From: Artemisia argyi
Taxonomy: Eukaryota > Streptophyta > Magnoliopsida > Asterales > Asteraceae
Length of the DNA stretch: 64,000 nt
Assembly (NCBI GenBank): GCA_030686995.1
Contig: CM060709.1
Span: 307,291,857 to 307,355,856 of the forward strand
Direction: 5' to 3'
Shown: piece after piece, positions 15,921 to 28,152 of the stretch
How the letters are laid out: every line of letters starts with the position of its first letter
Position numbering within the stretch: the first letter of the stretch is position 1
The notes under the pieces: model-generated
The model's database searches: none
The model's input: the letters and a program-made list of their open reading frames with translations, nothing else
Told to the model about the DNA's origin: nothing
Translations under genes and position numbers: made by a program

Positions 15921-16110
15921 GGGGGTGTTTCTTTTTTTATATGAGGAGGATATATGTGGGTCTCACGTCTAATTTAACCTCTTATTTGGGAGGATGTCCA
16001 TTTTTTTGCCTTGGGGATATAGATGAAGTAAGAGAAATATGTGAGCGCAAGCACAAAAAAAATATTATTATATACCCTTCCCTCCCCATATATAAAAAAG
16101 AAACACACCC
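15921..16110. mobile_element. Tourist-like (PIF/Harbinger) MITE, 190 bp
   Basis: Ends GGGGGTGTTTCTTTTTTTAT (left) and the complement of the right end (GGGTGTGTTTCTTTTTTATA) form terminal inverted repeats. Both flanks are TTA (15918-15920 and 16111-16113), the typical 3-bp PIF/Harbinger target duplication. No coding capacity. Confidence 0.75.
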
Positions 16111-16113
16111 TTA

Positions 16114-18180
16114 GTGTTTTTATGTAGAGGGTTAAGCCCTAGAAATGCTCTCTCACAAGTAAATAATCCTTATCTTAACTTGAATTGATTAATTTGAAGA
16201 GTTAAGGTTCATAAGCAAGTTTAGGGATTTGGGTAATTGTGTTTTTAAAGCAAGAATTAAGGTGTTTATAAGTATGGGTTAAGGTCAATTTATGAACTAA
16301 GTGTATATGGGTGAATTTGGAATATGATCATGTAAATGATAAATAGGGGTTTGGTTATGTAAATTATATGTGTTAACATGTTGTGACAATTATGGATTAG
16401 GAGTGAAGCAAGAAGAGGATGATGTTCTTGGTATTTTCGCTTGAAACGAGGCAAGTAAAATGATGATAACATGATTTTATATTGATTATAACATATATGT
16501 ATTATGTATGTCTTATGTTAAAGTAATAGAAGACTTGAGTTATGTTGTTTTGGATTAAGGTTTTACAAGAAGCTAGTTTGGAATGGCTAGCCAATTTTGT
16601 ATTAGCTTAGTGGAACTAGATAAGGTATGTGATGACTTAGTGTATTGTGATGAATAGGGCTAAAGTGACGATTTTGTGTCATAGTGTAAGTTGATGGTTA
16701 TGTATTCAAGTAGAAATTAATGTTTAGATGTATGCGATGCTATATGTTAATTGATATATAATAGTATGTTATACTCGTTTTACTTACTAAGCGTTTCGCT
16801 TACTGTTATAGTTGTTGATGTTTTGTGTAGGTCGTTAATGAGGAAAGTAAGGTCTTGGAATAAAGACCTATGGCTAAGAGGTAGAAGGTTTGAAAGTGAT
16901 TCGATATATGCTTAGGAGCTTAGTAGATACCGAGCTCAATTGATGTTGACTCCCTAAGTGTCATAAATGGTTTATTATTGTAATTGTCAAAGTGTTTCAA
17001 GTGATATGAAATGTGTTTTGAAGAGTTCAAGTGCTGGTCTTGTTTATTAGAAATGGTTTTGAAAGATATGTAAGAATTGTGTACACAAACGGGTCAAAAT
17101 GGGTGTTTGACAAAACACACGTACGCTTTTAAAATATATGTTTATGGGTCATTGAGACTTAGTATAATTATGAAAATGGTGTATTGTGATGTTAATGTGA
17201 ATTCTGGAAGTCTGTGTGAAGTATCGGGTCATGGTGGTCTTGTTTATGGTAAAAAAGACAAGTTAAAATATTGTGTAGGTCGAAAGACATTGAGCCTATT
17301 TTACCGGGGAAACCCTTTGCCAAACAAAAGAAAAGAAAGGCATTTTGTTGCGGCTGTGAGGCTTTTGAGGCCTCTAGCCATGGTTGTGCGCGACTAAATG
17401 CAGTTCAGATTTTTATAAATTTCAAAAAATCACATCTTTTAATCTGTAAGTTGTTACATGTCGTGTTTCCTGTCGTTTTAAAGGTATTTAAGTCTAGTTT
17501 ATTTTAAAAATACTTTCGAGAGTTAGTTTGTTATAGATTTTATCACTTTATAAAAGAGTAACAGCAGGTCCGTTATAGTCAAGTCATTTCCGCAAAAAGT
17601 TTTAATTTTCAGTCAAATCTGGAAATGAGTGTTTCAATTTCGGCTCACAAGCTTCTTAGAAGATCATGCTTATGCTTTTAAAAAATAGACTACTTATAGA
17701 CAAAACTTATCAGAGAATGGTAGAGGTAGATGGTGACTTTTCAATCAAAAAGGTCGTTGGATAGCATTTTAACATTGAACCAAAAACTTATTTTTTCAAG
17801 TGACTTGAAGATGGTCTTTGAGTATATAACTTGAGTATTTTACTTATAACAACAAATATATTATAACATAAAAATAGTTCAAAAAGATATTTAAAGTGTA
17901 CTTTGCGAGGTTTTTTTTTTTTTTTTTCTTCAAAAAACCATGTGTTATAAAAAACTTCTTTGAATAACTTATTTCATTGTGGATACTCTTATAAGACAAA
18001 TGGACAAGCCATAATATAAACATTTCTATACAACTATAACAATTTTACTTTCGGTAACAAACTAACAGTAACTCATAACTTCTTGATTTAAGACATGATC
18101 ATCTCACTACTACATTTCTTAAACGAGACTTGTCAAGTTGATGCAGATTTAGTCTTCGGATGACTAGTTTAGCTGGTCAA
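16114..18180. other. Gene-free stretch, unassigned repetitive-looking DNA
   Basis: Short open frames (for example around 17077-17400) have no family motif I recognise. The 16780-17000 stretch resembles retrotransposon LTR tails, but I cannot find paired ends. I see nothing that can be called a gene. Confidence 0.35.
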
Positions 18181-18300
18181 AATGTTGACAAGTTATTACA
18201 CTAGACAAAAATGTAGATACAAACTTGCACAAAGATTGAAAGTAAATGTTGACAAGTTATTATACTAGACAAAAATGTAGATACAAACTTGCACAAAGAT
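18181..18300. repeat. Two-copy tandem repeat, 64-bp period
   Basis: The segment starting AATGTTGACAAGTTATTA at 18181 repeats at 18245 with one visible substitution in the shared 56 bp (18181-18236 and 18245-18300). Local duplication, no coding role seen. Confidence 0.8.
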
Positions 18301-18833
18301 CCGAAGTGTGTTTTGCTTACACGGCTACTTGTTGACATGTTATCATTTTTTCTTGGCTTTTTAAGTGCATATTTACGTAAAATGATAAAATGAGAATGAA
18401 AAATAGAAATACTAAACGAATGATAGTAAACACGCCATACATATCGTCACGGAGATTGTCTCGATGCCTAAACCTCATTACTAGTTTTGTGTCTAATTTA
18501 ATCTGTATTAACTTATTAAATTGTGAGAAATGAAGCATGTTGTTGAAACTAATTAGTATTGTCACATGTTTTAATACTTCTCACTAAATATCTAATCATA
18601 TGTTATTTTAATTGTTTATTATAGAGTCAGCTTGATAAATTTTGAATATTTAACAGAAGTTCAATGACCAGTAAACATTCTTGAGAAATGGCAAAAGTGG
18701 TTCATAAGATGTTTAATTTTTGTCAAAAACGGTCCCTGTGTTTCATTTGTTTTGCGAAAATAGTCTTTGAAAATTGGGCTAATTGCTTAATAATGTATCA
18801 TAGTTGTCATGATTTCCTTCTATATGTATTGAA

Positions 18834-18837
<4 letters not shown>

Positions 18838-18877
<40 letters not shown>
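18838..18877. repeat. Poly(T) tract
   Basis: Uninterrupted T run of about 40 bases, possibly the tail of a minus-strand retroposon. The surrounding 18.6-19.4 kb contains several copies of GTCCCTG-type phrases but no defined element. Confidence 0.7.
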
Positions 18878-18880
<3 letters not shown>

Positions 18881-18999
18881 CACTAAACTTGATTTTGGTT
18901 TTTTTATGTATTTTATGACTATTTTGCCCTTTATTTTATTAACCTGAGAGGGGCAAGATGGCTATAAAATACACAAAAATATACAAAAAAATGCAAGTT

Positions 19000-19900
19000 T
19001 AGTATATAGAATAGCAAATGAAATTGTTCGATACATATAAAAGAAAATCATAATAACTATTATACATTTAGAGGCCATTATCCATTGAAAATATGCAGTA
19101 AAGGTTCTTCACCATTAATAAATAAATAAATGGTTCTTGCGGTTTTTGTCAAACGTGGTCCCTGAATTCTATATTATTTGCAAAAAGTCCTTGAAAATTG
19201 CAAAAAAAAAAGCCCCTAAATTTAACATACGATTACGAAAACATTCTCTGTGTTAAATCTAAGAATTTTTGTGTAAGAAAAAATTACACGAGTCTCCCTT
19301 TTTTTTAGTTATGATGCAAAAATAGTCCCTGAAAAATTATAAAAAAACACCCCTAGCCATTACTTGCGTTTATTTTAATAGTCCATTAATTAAATCTAAA
19401 CCCAGTGCATCATTTCTCGCAAAGGAGCGCGGGTGAAAAAAACCTCGTTGAACACGTGGTGCATCCCGTTTGATTGTTTGAAGAATTCCGGTCCATTTAA
19501 TGTATTTGAGCCTCATAGGAAAATTGGTCATAAGTCATAACATGCATAACCCTGTGTAGTTGTGTGTATTGTTGAGCTTAATAGTAGGCAAGGCAGCTAA
19601 CCATGGGCTTTGAAACATATTTATCAACTTATATAGCGATTTACTCAAAAGATATTTGGCTGAAACTCAAAAGATACCCAAGTAATCCGTTGCTTTTGGT
19701 TTTTGAGGGCGTTTACAGTTGGTGTCAAAATTATCCATCTCGGGATGTAAAACAAGTATGGGGTCAATCTGCCACTAATGATTCATTGATTATCTATTCA
19801 TTTATATCAATTTTTATTTTATTTTTATTTATTTTTTATTTTTTACTGTATATATTTTTTTAATAGCAGTTTTACACAATATCCAACTGCACACATGTCT
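19000..19900. other. Gene-free stretch downstream of FATB copy 1
   Basis: AT-rich DNA with repeated GGTCCCTGAA/AGTCCCTGAAAA phrases. The open frame at 19603-19863 has no recognisable motif and ends in low-complexity TTTATTT. No gene is called. Confidence 0.35.
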
Positions 19901-19999
19901 CAAGACTAAAGAACTTTTGGTAATGTCATTCGGTTATAACACATTTCTCTCCTGATTTTTCTCCATATTTCAACCGCCATCTAGTCCTACCTTTCATGA

Positions 20000-21578
20000 T
20001 CACACCATTGCCACCTCCATTCTCAAGCTGAAGTAGATGCTCGCAGTCAACATGGCTGCAATTAGTTGTTTAGCATTGTCGGTCTCATTTACGAAAGTGT
20101 GGGACTGCAACACACTACCCATCCAACACTCTTGAGAATACTCTAGTGTCATGCTAGCAAGCTCATAATCTTTCTTGATTGTCTTTGGAACACTCTGCAC
20201 TGACAATTAAATGTCTTAATATAAACCATGTCATGGGTATATATACTAAGAAAGCAATATTACAATTACCTCAAGGATCCACCCACTATATTTCACATTG
20301 TTAACATGATGATTAACATCTAAATCGCTCCATCTTGGCTAAGTGTTTATGCGGTCAAAAAACAAAGAAGGTCGCACGTGTAAGAACAGAAAGATAAAAC
20401 TACATGCATGCAACATTTTACAAGCAAATAAATTTTGGACCAACCGTTAAGCCATTGCTAACATGGTGAGTAATGTTCTCATCTCGTTTTGACAAATTTA
20501 TAGCATCGTGTTTGACAATTGGGGGTGTATTCACAAGGTGTTGATCTATTTCAGCTCGGACTTCATTTGGGATTTTGGATGTCCTTCTTGTCTCTTTATT
20601 CATCATCACCCATACACTACAAAATACGAGTATTGAAAGAGATATACCACCATGAATAATTATGGTACAATCAAAGTTTTCTGTTTTCATGCAGTTACAT
20701 GTTTTTTACCACGAAGCTCTTAATAATATTTCGCTTGTTGTAGAATCAGAAACCACCCAATTGCAATACATACCAATCTTTCCATAGGCAGCTTTCCATG
20801 TATCGATTTGAACAACATCACCCCTGTAGTAGATTTAATTTGAGCAAGCCAATTAAGATACACTAATGTATAACTAACAAGCTCAATAAGACAAGTTATC
20901 GACGGTTTTACTAAGGATATGTGATTTGTACACTACCAAAGTTATATGGTACATTACAGATTTTTTTGGTACAACAAGAACCATGGGTTAAATGGAGAAA
21001 AATAATTTGTACCACACTGGATAACGGTCCACTTCCACTTGCGTCTTCACCACAACCCATATTAGGTTCTTTTTGTACATCTCTGGCGTTAAACCATAGC
21101 CATCACGTAAGATCCCAACTGTTTTCAAGTGATTAAGGGATGTTTCCTATAAAATCAACTTAAAATTGTGAACTAAAGCATGCATACTACAATTATAGAT
21201 TTAAAAGTGCTTCCATACCTGCAAATGATTTAAAAGTGTTTCTATAGAAGCCTTTCGATCCGGTCCAATTTCATATGATCTAATATAAATATTTTGTCTA
21301 TAGACAAAACCATCGTTCACCATCGTGCCTAAATCAAGACGTGAAACCGTGTTTGCTTCAGTTTTCTTGTGGTCAAGCATCATCATGGGTTTCATGCTCC
21401 AATGAGTACCACTAACTCTTGAAGCATGTACCTTTGCAAGACTTTTAACCTGCGAACAATGATAAGAAGCAAAATTTGTCTTGATTGTTCCATGAACATC
21501 CTTGGACGTCCCTCGAAGATTACCAGATTTCGTATGTTTTGATGATGGATTAATATATAAAGATGCATTGGCAGCCAT
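20000..21578 (-). pseudogene. FATB: FATB-type acyl-ACP thioesterase copy 1, 1-nt deletion in last exon
   Basis: Plastid fatty acyl-ACP thioesterase B homolog, which releases mainly 16:0 from ACP. Six exons (minus): 21219..21578, 21013..21146, 20710..20823, 20445..20616, 20270..20338 and the last from 20194. All have GT-AG introns and the same phases as copy 2. Conserved segments include SYEIGPDRKASIETL, RWSDLDVNHHVNNVKYSGW (catalytic Asp/Asn/His) and LEYSQECWMGS (Glu-Cys). In the last exon a single-nucleotide deletion near 20060-20066, relative to copy 2, shifts the frame. The frame then ends at 20000, while the homologous C-terminal sequence continues in another frame to about 19930. The core hot-dog residues lie before the shift, so residual function is possible but unlikely. 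The start ATG is 21576-21578. Confidence 0.85.
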
Positions 21579-21950
21579 AGTACGCAACTACGTTACAGTT
21601 GGTAACAAAGTTGTAAAAGTGGAGTTATAATACAAGTTTGGAGTTGCAATACATGTTGCTTCCCTTCTTTGACTATTTATAGAATTATAGATAACGCATT
21701 TCCTAATTTCTTTATCTGATTCTCATTTCCTATACTTTCCAACTTATAGATTTGCCATAGGCTAAGTAAACTACATTGGTAGGTATAATTATATCGTCCA
21801 TGCGAAACTAAACAATGTCGATTATTGTCCATGTGAAGCTAAAAGTGTACTAGCTAGTCTATCTCTATAATTAATGGCTTTTTCTATGTGATATTCATAT
21901 AACCAACACTTAGTTAGGTTCTTTTGTTTGGCAATCTACGTTGTCAAAAG

Positions 21951-22061
21951 CACTGACGGAACTTCATAGGGGCAAGGGAGGGTTTTGGCCCTCCCAAAAT
22001 TTTTACCCATTATATTGTAGTGTATTTGATATTTTCACTACATGTTTGGAGTTCTGTATTA

Positions 22062-22097
<36 letters not shown>

Positions 22098-22246
22098 TAA
22101 GAGCTATGACTTAATTTGAACATTGACATTATATATGTCTGTTTTTCTCTTTTATTACGTGACTACATGGATGGTTTTTTACGAATTTGAAGAACTAGGT
22201 TCTAAACTTCGATCCCCCTAATAAATACGTTAAAGTTCCGCCACTG
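21951..22246. mobile_element. hAT-type MITE (296 bp) with 8-bp target duplication
   Basis: Ends CACTGACGGAACTT (left) and the complement of the right end CAGTGGCGGAACTT are 14-bp inverted repeats with two mismatches. Both flanks are GTCAAAAG (21943-21950 and 22247-22254). The interior contains a (TTA)n run near 22065-22097 and no coding frame. Confidence 0.8.
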
Positions 22247-22328
22247 GTCAAAAGTTGTGCTAAATATTCAACTGACGGGGTGCCATCTGTTATAAGCTTA
22301 TTTGGGGTACAAATATTATGAGTCATTT

Positions 22329-22455
22329 ATTTTTTTTAGAACGACAATTTTTTCACACCTATGACCTATCTCACAAATGACTCTAGTGAGGCTTGAACCC
22401 ATAACATCTAAGTTTGTGAGCAACTCATATACCACTAGACCAAATAAAGCCTTTG
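22329..22455 (-). mobile_element. tRNA-derived SINE with 10-bp target duplication
   Basis: Read on the minus strand, an A-box-like TTGGTCTAGTGGTATATG (about 22428-22445) is followed by a B-box GGGTTCAAGCC (about 22390-22400) and ends in an A-rich tail. TGAGTCATTT flanks it at 22319-22328 and 22456-22465. This is the full anatomy of a plant SINE: pol III promoter, short body, A tail and target duplication. Confidence 0.82.
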
Positions 22456-22465
22456 TGAGTCATTT

Positions 22466-23107
22466 CATTACTTAAACATTCAAAAGTTACATCAAACAAT
22501 TTCTTTCATTAGACATGACAACTCATTTAATTTCGTTACTTGAACTAATCGTATAGCGATACAAATGTTACGAGTTGTTCATTATTGGCCAAAGGGCACA
22601 TAAATGTAATATGTTATTTTTTACTTTGTTGTATATCCATATTTTTTTCCTATTGTATGCATCATACTTTTGAATTTAATCGTGTCTATTGTGACAATTT
22701 TAACCATCACATGTTAATAAGAGTGATGATAAATGAAATGCTAAAATGGTTATAAAATACACACAATATATAGAATTCTAAAGTATTATATATACAATAA
22801 AATCAATTAAAAATGATTACACGACAAAGCAAAAAGTGTCAAGATAATTACATTTTAATGCCTTTTGCCTTTTATTTTCTTCAGCCAGCCTATATATCTA
22901 GAAATACAAGGTGGCGAAATTCTTTGTGAATACCAAATGCTTTGACATTCTTAAAGAAACAATATTTTTAGTTTGGTTACTCCCGGGTCACAATTGGTAT
23001 CCAAGTCTATTGCTCTTCTTATATGGGTGCGGAGTAAGTGAGAATGAAGAAAATTGGTGTTTAAATTGTAATCAAGTATTTAAGTACCTAATATCTATAT
23101 CTATATA
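22466..23107. other. Gene-free stretch between SINE and Helitron candidate
   Basis: AT-rich DNA. One short open frame at 22911-23117 has no family signature. Nothing callable. Confidence 0.35.
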
Positions 23108-24122
23108 TCTATACTAGTATAATAGAAAAATGGTCAAAAGTGAAATGTTAAGTTTTCAACAATGGTCAAATGAGAGAGAAAGTGAAATGTAATTAATACT
23201 CTTATTAAAACACCTCAATACTTAAAAGTACAATTATTTATTCACATTGTACAACCAAATTAAAGCATATCTACCAAATTAAATACAACCAATTCAAACA
23301 CAAATCGGGTTGACCCGGGACGCTTCAAACCCGGCGGGTTGACCCAATTTAATTTGACCCGTTTTTTACCCAACCTATCAAGTTGACCCGGTTTAAATAC
23401 AACCAATTCAAACACAAATCGGGTTGACCCGGGACGCTTCAAACCTGGCGGGTTGACCCAGTTTAATTTGACCCGTTTTTTACCCAACCTAGCAAGTTGA
23501 CCCGGTTTAAATACAACCAATTCAAACACAAATCGGGTTGACCCGGGACGCTTCAAACCCGACGGGTTGACCCAGTTTAATTTGACCCGTTTTCAACCCA
23601 ACCTAGCAAGTTGACCCGGTTTAAATACAACCAATTCAAACACAAATCGGGTTGACCCGTGACGCTTCAAACCCGGCGGGCTGACCCAGTTTAATTTGAC
23701 CTGTTTTCGACCCAACCTAGCAAGTTGACCCGGTTTAAATCGACCCATTAAACCGGGTCAACCCGGCGGAACGGTTCAACCGGTTGAACCAACCGGGTCA
23801 AACCGAGTTTCAAAACATTATCCATTACTTAAAAGTACAATGATTTATTCACATTGTATAACCAATTAAAAACATATCTACCAAATTAAATACAACCAAT
23901 TAAAACACAAAACGGGTTGACCCGGGACGCTTCAAACCCGTTTTTCGACCGGAACGGTTCAACCAGTTAAACCACCCGGGTCGAACCGGGTTTCAAGACA
24001 TTATATTTAATTCTCAAGTCTTCAAACTTTTATTATTTTTCGTTTATAACCTATAAATTTTTTTTATCAATAAACTATCTGTCGCTATAAAATCCTGTTG
24101 CTATGCACGGGTACTCGTCTAG
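23108..24122 (+). mobile_element. Candidate non-autonomous Helitron
   Basis: Starts TCTATACTAGTATAATAG after an A and ends in CTAG before a T, matching Helitron insertion between A and T with 5' TC and 3' CTRR. A 7-bp hairpin with one bulge (CCTGTTGC-TAT-GCACGGG, about 24093-24111) sits a few bases before the CTAG end. There is no Rep/helicase coding. It carries the 114-bp array and a duplicated flank. The borders need comparison with other copies. Confidence 0.5.
23281..23736 (-). repeat. Four-copy tandem array, 114-bp unit
   Basis: Unit starts AAATACAACCAATTCAAACA recur at 23281, 23395, 23509 and 23623, exactly 114 bp apart, each containing GGGTTGACCCG-type palindromic words. A decayed fifth unit lies at about 23885-23950. 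Because 114 is 38 codons, the minus strand stays open across units (repeating KRPGSTRFVFELVVF). I treat this frame as a by-product, not a gene. Confidence 0.85.
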
Positions 24123-24602
24123 TATTTTTTTATAAGTAGAAGTATTTTAGTCAACAACATTACTCAATTTCTAAGTTTTTGAGTTTTAAATAAATGTGTT
24201 TTCTCTTTATATGTAGTATAGATAAATATGTAGTATAGATAGTTGTTTTTGGGATAAAATTAAGTATATAATGAAGAGATTTGCTAGAACCACATAATAT
24301 TTACAAAAAAAAATTTCACACAATGATGTGACACGATATTTGAACCACTTATTAGTTTCTTCCTCCAGTAACTCTTTATTTCATGACAAATCATTTTGTT
24401 ACACTTCATTTTGTGAAGATTCTTTTGTAAATATTATGTGATTATAGCATTGAGTCCCTCTGTAGCATAGTTAGATGCTTTCGAAAAAGACAACTTTCTA
24501 AGAAAATAGCCACGTTCTCCAAAACGATATTAAATGATGTAATCATTGCATGATATAATGTTTATTGGTCGAGTATTTATAGATTACAATGCATATGAAA
24601 CC

Positions 24603-25955
24603 TGATAATTTATTTGATACATTTTAAGGGGTCATTTAAGCCTAAAAGTTATATGTAATTGATCAAATATTGGCATAAATCGTTTCTTTTTACATTTTAG
24701 GTATTTGGGACGAGAATTATGAAAACCGGCATTTAGGACCGAAATCAACGAAAAAAGGAAGAAAAATGACCAAGTTGCAAATCTGTCAAGATAGAGACCT
24801 GTCAGCGTCATCATCCACAACCTGACGCCGTCACTTATATTTGAAGACCCAAATTCAGTGCAAAGTTATAACAAGACCGCTCAGATGTTTTATAGAGTGA
24901 TAGCGTCAAGACCTACCTGACGACGTCAGAACCAAACGAGATGACATCATGATGGCGATTATCATAGACGAACCCTAATTGGAGGCGAGCTGACAGCGTC
25001 ACAGATTGCAAGTGATGCCGTCAAGGTTGTAAATCTATATATGCTTTTTGAATCTTTATTCATTGTAACATCTTGGAGGAACATAAACCCTAGACGATTT
25101 TCTCAGCTTTTGTAAGGCTTTTCCAGCCTTTTTCACCCATGTTTTATTAAAGATAAATTATTCTTTTAATTATTCAATATGTCTATGTTTTGTTTGATTA
25201 TTTGTTTTTCTTTTCTTCACTTTAACATACTAGGCTAGATTTATTAGTATTTGCTTAGATCTAATGAAGCCTAGTTATTGATTATTGATTTGTTATCTCT
25301 TGTTTAATTGATTGCCTCGTGTTAGAATAAGAAAACATGCTTAACTCTTATAAGTACTAGCTTGTCCATCTTATAAAATGCAACCCTAGAGTGCACTAGT
25401 TGGTTTTTCTCGTTGTATTTATTGCGTGAATTGAGGTTTGTAGATCCTACAAAACTTAATAGACTTTAAGGTTTTTATGGGAGACTTATACGTTCATAGA
25501 GTTGGGGCATTCGACACCTTCCCACGACTAATAAAACGGAATTCAACGCTTTAATTAAAACAAGGACGTGACAATTCGACAAATCAATAGGAGATAACCA
25601 GGGAGTAAAGAAATCTAAGTGAACACATTCTCCTATCATAAGAGTTACAACTTTTATTTTCTTGTTTATTAGTTTAATTTAGTTTTATTATTAGTTTTGT
25701 TTTAGTTAATTGGTAGCTAAAATGCTAACTCTTTAAACCCAGAGATTTTTAATTGCTTTTCATAAAACATAAAAATACAAAAAGAATCATCCCTCACCTT
25801 TTGACCTATCTCGACATACACTTCGGCCTTTACATACACTATTCCCCTAGAGAACGATTAATTCCCGTGTCTTGCCTTTACTACACTATAACGGTTAGGT
25901 ACACTGCCTAGGATAATTGTAAAACTTCTTGTGAGGTCTTACAACCGCCGCATCA
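24603..25955 (+). mobile_element. Solo LTR (1353 bp) of a Ty3/gypsy Tat/Athila-type element
   Basis: Begins TGATAATTTATTTG and ends CCGCATCA (TGAT...ATCA termini). It is flanked by perfect 5-bp duplications AAACC (24598-24602 and 25956-25960). The 3' part (AACGGTTAGGTACACTGCCTAG region, about 25890) resembles sequence that in Tat/Athila elements lies before the TGGCGCC primer-binding site, but no such site follows. This is what recombination between two LTRs leaves. Confidence 0.72.
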
Positions 25956-25960
25956 AAACC

Positions 25961-28152
25961 CTAATTGATCCTAATCCCACAACCGGGCATGGGCCTCTAT
26001 TAGCTAATACTTTCTTGCAATTTAAGCGGCGAAATTACGAAATCTCATAGTCAAGCAATAAGAAAATACTTTAGAAATAATTTGGTGATGAGGAAATATG
26101 ACAGCAGCGGAAGCAATTCTCCAAGTAACAACAAGAATAAATAAAAGCAGTAGAAAAGGCGAGTAACAAGTTTGACATTCGACAGTAAGCGATAGGTAAT
26201 ATTCATCATGCAATAACAAGAAAAGCAAAAGCAAATAAACAAAATCAAAAGCAAAGTGTAGACCTTTTATTATTGTGGCAATCAACAAAAGTGATTTTGG
26301 GTTTTGTGCAATTAAAAAAAACGAAGAGATTGGCGCTTACATTGTCAGTTAACTCCAAAGAGTAAAAAAGTTATGGTTAAAACACTATGCTGGTATGGTT
26401 TTGGCTGAAAATTGTATTTTTTTTTCCTTTTTAAATAAAGAATGAATAAATGATGGCGGCTAGAGTTTATTAAACAAACATTACATTATTCAAGAATTTC
26501 ACTATTTGTGAATTTTGAAATAAGTATTCTCAAAGTTTTAAAAGATCATAGCTTAGTTGTCTTGTTCACAAAGCCCATGTCTTTCAATAATATTGTCGTA
26601 ATTATATAATGACATAGTACTTTGACTGACTAGTTGTTAATTGGTCTTTTATTTAGTGTTTGGATAATCAAAATATGAAAGTTAGAATTTATTAATATTG
26701 ATGTACTTGATACTGTGATCATATTTCATTTAAATTAACTAAGCATATATTTTTATGTTTAAATTCATGAATAATTATTTATTCTAATCCCATTGCCATT
26801 TGATGATATGGGCAAAACACGTCAAATTAATGGAAATGTGAGAGTGTTGATTATATTCATGGCTATGAATATATAAAGGTTTTCACACGTATTTATGGAG
26901 ATAAATATTGGATTGACCATACTTACGAGAATTCACTACATAGATTATCGCATTTGGTGAAACTCGGAAATGGTTATGTCCATTGGTTCCTTAGATTTGA
27001 AACACTCGCAGGTTATGTATGTTTGAAATCTTATTTTTTGATATGATTAAACGTTAACTTGAATAAGGATACCATTAAAATCATTATTGGAAATAGTAAG
27101 AAACACATAATTGTCACATGTTGTTAAAATGGGACTTGTTCCTCCAAGAATCATGGAGTTAGATATTACAGGGCCCCTTGACGATTTGAGCAAGATGTGT
27201 ACACGGCTATGTCAAATGGCTATGTCAAATGTAATTAAGATAAATCTTGAATTGATTTGGTAATCTAGTTCAATATTCAGAGTCAAGAAACATAATTGTT
27301 AAATAAATAAGAATGCTTTAAATCCATGTTTCATATTTAACCAAGTACCTGAAATAAAAGGAAAAATTGATTAATAAATCATTATCCTAAAAGCTAAATA
27401 AACTAGACTTCACGTATTTTAGATGTATTAGCTTGTTGCTAGATGCTAACGTTTGCTTGTATAATTACAAGGTAAGTATGTCATTCGCAAGTGAAAGCTG
27501 ATGGAATATACTCCAGGCACATTACATAATTATATGGCTAAGTATACATGAGCCTTAAATATCACATACAAATGCACTTAGACATCTTAGTTTATAATAT
27601 AAATAATGTACTGATATCATATTAACACAAAAATGAATCTATAAGTAATTTATTAATAGTGTATTTTAAGTTAGTTAAATATAATTAGGTTATATATTTA
27701 TTAATATCGTATTAATAAATTTACTAAAAATTCAAAATATGGGAACCCCATAAGGGGTGTTCGACCAAAGCTAGAAAAAAATGAAAGAAAAGAAAACTTG
27801 ATTACCAGGTTTAATGATTTATAGAGGTGAGATTTACCTTATAAACATCACACCCTTATTCAAAATCATTAATCCCTAATTATCTTCTTTTCTCTCCTTT
27901 TTGCTTGGTTCGACCAAATCCCAAAACCTGCAAGGGTTTTCAATTTTACTTCAAGTCTTTTTTTGGGTAAAAGGTTATAAGACCCGGTAAATATATTACT
28001 CCAAAAAACGTTTAAGTACAAAGGATATGAGTGAATTCCATATCTCAGCCCGTTACATAGGCGGAAAAGCTTACATAACAATATACTTCCAATTCTCTAA
28101 ATAAGAAAAACCACTACTCCAAAGATACCATTAGACTCTTATGAAAACAAAA
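25961..28152. other. Gene-free stretch
   Basis: AT-rich DNA with no family motif in any frame I could recognise. Short minus-strand frames at about 26022-26288 are hydrophobic low-complexity reads. There are no resolvable element ends. Confidence 0.35.

Noticed and set aside
16780..17600. Possible gypsy LTR
   Set aside because: Wording such as ACTAAGCGTTTCGCTTAC resembles retroelement LTR tails, but I found no paired ends, target duplication or primer site.
23260..23556. Repeat protein with KRPGSTRFVFELVVF units
   Set aside because: The frame is open only because the DNA unit is 114 bp (38 codons). There is no start context or homolog, and it lies in a Helitron-like repeat.
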